Below, piece by piece: positions 61,001-64,000 of a stretch of DNA of 64,000 nt. A model generated the notes under the pieces. The model made no database searches. It was not told the DNA's origin and was given only the letters and a program-made list of their open reading frames with translations. A program made the translations under genes and the position numbers. Numbering within the stretch: position 1 is the first letter of the stretch; each line of letters opens with the position of its first letter. Source of the DNA: Eudorina sp. 2006-703-Eu-15 (Eukaryota > Chlorophyta > Chlorophyceae > Chlamydomonadales > Volvocaceae). The stretch is taken from assembly GCA_003117195.1 (NCBI GenBank), contig BDSI01000065.1, positions 100,001 through 164,000 of the forward strand, read 5' to 3'.

Positions 61001-63905
61001 GGGCGAGGGGGCGAGGGCGCGAGTTGCAGGTTGACACGACAAAACACGCGAGGGAGGCCACGGTCGTGTCGCCTTGTGGGTGGGGCCCGCTGGGGCTTGC
61101 CCTGGCATACACCGTTGATCCATTTTCGACGTCCGCGGTAACGTTCATTTCATTCATGGGCTGACTGGTTGGACCGCAATCGAAAAAACGGCAAAGCAGC
61201 GATCATCACACACAAACGGGCCGCAGCGGTATCCCGTAGTAGCATGCCGCGAAAAAAAGCAATTCGCGCATGGACGGTACGGCACGGTACGGTACGGTAC
61301 GGCTCGGTACGATATCAAGTGCAGACATGCCATACATCCCAAAACATCCCCAACGCGCGCCTGGGTCCGATACTCGAGGCCAGCAGCGACGACAGGCAGT
61401 GAATCCGACCAAGGGGAACGGTTGAGGTTCAACCGTTTTTTTAACGGTGGGCGCCCTGGGAATGACAACAAGGGGAGACCCCACACCAGGTTGAGCTTGA
61501 CGGTTGACGGTTATACCCATAAGACCCGCACTCACCCTGGCGATGTCCACCGCCGCCAGCCGCACCACGCCTCGCGGCGGCGCCCGTCCGGCTGCCGTCT
61601 CGCTGAGCCCCACCACCATCTCCCAAACCACCGCCCACTCCTCCGCGAGGCCCTCTGCCGCCGCCATCCGATCCGCCTCCTCCAACAGCTCCGCCTCCGC
61701 CGCGCCGCCGCCGGATCCGGCAGCAGGTGTTTCAGCGGCGGCAGCAGCGGCGGCGGCGACGGCGCCTTGCGGCGGAACACCTACACCTTCACCTTCACCG
61801 TGATCGAGCGCGGCAGCGGCTGCGCCGCCGCCCGGCGGCTGAATCGTCAGCCGTACACGGCGGAGGCTGGTGCCGGACGCCATCACCGCCGCTTGGGCCG
61901 CCGCCAGCGGGCCCTTTGCGGCCGTCGGCGACGCCGCAACGGCGCCGCCCGCGGGCGCGCCGGCCTCGCCGGTGGCGCCTTCCTCGCCCGACGGCGGCGG
62001 CGGCGCCGCCGCCGCCGCCGCCGCACTGGCGGCTGCGCCGTCGGCTGCGAGCGCGGCCAGCGCCGCTGACGGCAGCACGCAAACGAGCCGCGCGGTATCC
62101 CCCGGCTGTAGCACCTCGATGGGGCAGTCCGCTGCGGCGGCGGCGGCGGCGGTCAGCGGCGGCGGCCCCGCCGCGTCGTCCAGGCGCGCCAGCCAGGCCC
62201 TGGGCCGCCGTGGATGGCGGGTGGCCAGAGAGGGGAGACATTCGGTTTCAGGGTGCGGCCGCGGCGCTGCCGAGCACCGACGCTGGGCGATTGCGGCCCT
62301 CACGACCGCCCAGCCTTTGGGGTCCGGGGCGGTCTGTTGCATTCAGTCTACTACTCGTCGCTGCTCTATGTCGCGTTAGGTGTGCGTGTATGTGTTTAAT
62401 GAGAAGCCCGTATGTGTATGCGTGTATGTGTGCGTCGTACGATACCTGAAATAGTAGCTGCTGGTGTTGCGCACGGAGACACACAGCACGCTGTCCGTGA
62501 CGAGGCCCAGCGCGTCCTCGGGGCCTTGGGGAGGGTGGCAACGGAGGGCGGGGAGTGAGAGGAGAGGGGAGGGGAGCGGAGGGCGGGGAGTGAGAGGGAC
62601 AGATAGCTGCGAGGGCATGTTCAGGGGACGAGGAGGGCATGTGCGGAGGAAGAGGAGACGGGTGATGCGATGCCGAAGACGGACCCCCGGGTCACTTCCA
62701 GCACTCCGCCTCCGATGCCGGGATGTACGTGAAACCCCCAAGATGTACGGCACTTGACCCGATGTGTCTGTCCGGGGAAGGGACCCGGACTTTGTCTGAC
62801 TCCCCTCCCTCTCCCCTCCCCCCCCCACGGTGCCAAGCATCGGTTCCCCAATCCTTACCCCCTGGAGGTGCCCCTCCCCCGCCCGCACCTTCAGGGACCA
62901 CCACCGCGGACCGACCGGCAGTCGCGACACGACTGCCCGCCGCCGCCGCCGCCGCCCCCGCCGCCGCCGCCGCCGCCGCCAGACCGCCGGCTCCGTCAGG
63001 GCCGGGCGCCGGTACCTGCCCGCCGCCAGCACCGTCTGGCTGGCTGGCGGAGCTGCCCTGCTGGCGCCAACCACATGACGCGCGGAACGGAGGAGGGGCT
63101 CATCCAACCGCCTCACCTTGCCTCGCCTCACCTCGCCTCAGCTCACGTCGCACCGCACCACGCCACGCCACGTCATTCCGCCCCAAACATGTCACTCACC
63201 CCCGATGGCACTACGTTGTGCTGTGCCCTCCACAACGGCATGCGTGCGGACGGGCTCGCGTCACATGCCATGCGATGCCAAGCGATGCAAGTGGCCATGC
63301 AAGTGGCCATGCCAACTTGCAAAACGCAAGATCTTGGGAGGCAAGGGTGCACGACGCACGGCGTCAGATTCACTGGTGGCCGCTACATCATCCGTGTCGC
63401 CTCACCCTCCAGGGGGGCGGCCACGGTCGACGCCCCTGCCTGGACATGTGGACATACCTGCGGCGTGAGCAGCCCCCCGAATGGCGCACCGACGCGCGGG
63501 TCGTCTGCGGCCCCCACCCAGCTGCCCGGTCGGTCCGCCAGCGAGCTCATGGGCGAAGTGAGGGAGGACTGGATGGAGATGGGCATCGGGGCCTGGAGCA
63601 GGTCGGGTACGAGCATGAGTACGAGCATGAGTACGAGCATGAGTACGAGCATGGGTACGACCATGAGTACGAGCATGAGTACGAGCATGAGTACGAGCAT
63701 GAGTACGAGCATGAGGAGGGACGCACCTTGATGGTCCTGCTGCCCCCCAGGCTGAGGTCCAGCCCCGCCAGACGGGAGCTCAGCACCCCCAGGCCGGCCG
63801 CCGCGCCGCCGCCCGCCGCCAGGCTCTGGACGAGGCTGGGGCCGCCCAGGCTGCTGCGGCTGAAGGTGGTGAGGAAGCCGTAGCGAGGCCGGGGGAGCTG
63901 ACCGC
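58024..63905 (-). CDS. TRAPP II subunit TRS120/TRAPPC9-like protein, C-terminal part (5' end off the right edge)
   Basis: Minus-strand exons: 63905-63727, 63592-63458, 63057-62889, 62524-62446, 62199-61536, then at least one unlocated exon, 60427-60331, 59186-59126 and 58736-58024 with a TGA stop at 58024-58026. Frames agree at all junctions except across the gap, where an exon of length 2 mod 3 is needed. The sequence has beta-sandwich features: [69 protein letters not shown] and, near the end, [16 protein letters not shown]. These resemble the Ig-like C-terminal modules of TRS120/TRAPPC9, which tether vesicles at the trans-Golgi. The long Ala/Gly/Pro inserts are typical of these algae. The gene model is better supported than the functional name; any large protein with C-terminal Ig-like modules is an alternative. 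Confidence 0.6.
59190..59533. repeat. (GGGGCA)n hexamer array
   Basis: About 57 copies, with one-base deletions (GGGCA) near 59281 and 59376 that shift the phase. It sits immediately upstream, in transcript order, of the acceptor of the exon 59186-59126, inside the intron 59187-60330. Confidence 0.97.
59925..60292. repeat. (GGGCGTGA)n octamer array
   Basis: About 45 copies of GGGCGTGA, with two GGACTTGA variants at the right end. It lies in the same intron as the GGGGCA array. The open minus-strand frames across it (HALTPSRP repeats) are non-coding. Confidence 0.97.
61274..61316. repeat. GGTAC/GGCAC pentamer array
   Basis: Repeats of (C/G)GGTA(C) such as GGTACGGCACGGTACGGTAC, in a stretch of the TRS120-like gene between located exons. 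Confidence 0.8.
63605..63716. repeat. 6/12-bp array GAGCATGAGTAC
   Basis: About nine copies of the 12-bp unit, with two variant units (GGGTAC, GACCAT). It lies in the intron 63593-63726 of the TRS120-like gene, almost touching both exons. Confidence 0.95.
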
Positions 63906-64000
63906 CTGATGGGAGGCGAGGGGAGAGGAGGGGACGACGGGACGAGGTTTGCGGGACGGGACAGGAAGGTCGGGAACACCTAGCTAAGCACAGCGCTGTC

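Overview
This is nuclear DNA of a green alga, most likely a volvocine or other chlamydomonadalean species. The evidence is very GC-rich exons (mostly C/G third positions), many short GT-AG introns in every gene, dense micro- and minisatellites inside introns, (SP)n/hydroxyproline-rich segments, a CHASE-domain TKL receptor kinase of a type common in these algae, and an intronic CCCTAAA telomere-type array. No prokaryotic operons, rRNA, convincing tRNA or CRISPR array was seen. Exon models below were built by eye from splice sites, and within each consecutive run of exons the reading frame was checked across every junction.

Layout: (1) 248-11091, minus: N-terminal 832 residues of a two-pass CHASE-domain receptor-like kinase, 3' end beyond the left edge. 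(2) About 12.6-15.9 kb, plus: exon-like pieces of a gene I do not recognise. (3) 15.9-20.3 kb: AT-richer stretch with no supportable gene. (4) 20292-33667, plus: a complete 22-exon gene for a 1994-residue secreted, membrane-anchored subtilisin-like protease. (5) 33.7-39.2 kb: intergenic, with a decayed LINE-type 3' fragment. (6) 39182-53777, minus: a tail-to-tail paralogue of the protease, complete except for an unlocated first exon. (7) 53.8-58.0 kb: AT-richer intergenic DNA. (8) 58024-63905, minus: 3' half of a gene whose product resembles the C-terminal region of TRAPP II subunit TRS120/TRAPPC9, 5' end beyond the right edge.

The centre of the window is a convergent pair of giant subtilases. 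Both have a catalytic domain with a PA-like insert, a beta-sandwich, a QxW/ricin-B-like region, three copies of a 'DLD..VVAW...GGDN' domain, Pro-rich linkers and a C-terminal transmembrane helix. They resemble, and may belong near, the algal hatching/lytic proteases (sporangin/VheA type), but this pair is anchored to the membrane. The two copies share 19 intron positions yet differ by 2 and 7 private introns, and the private introns of the second copy carry minisatellites, hairpins and the telomere-type array. The kinase introns carry a dispersed short repeat family. Two exons end in locally duplicated splice donors.
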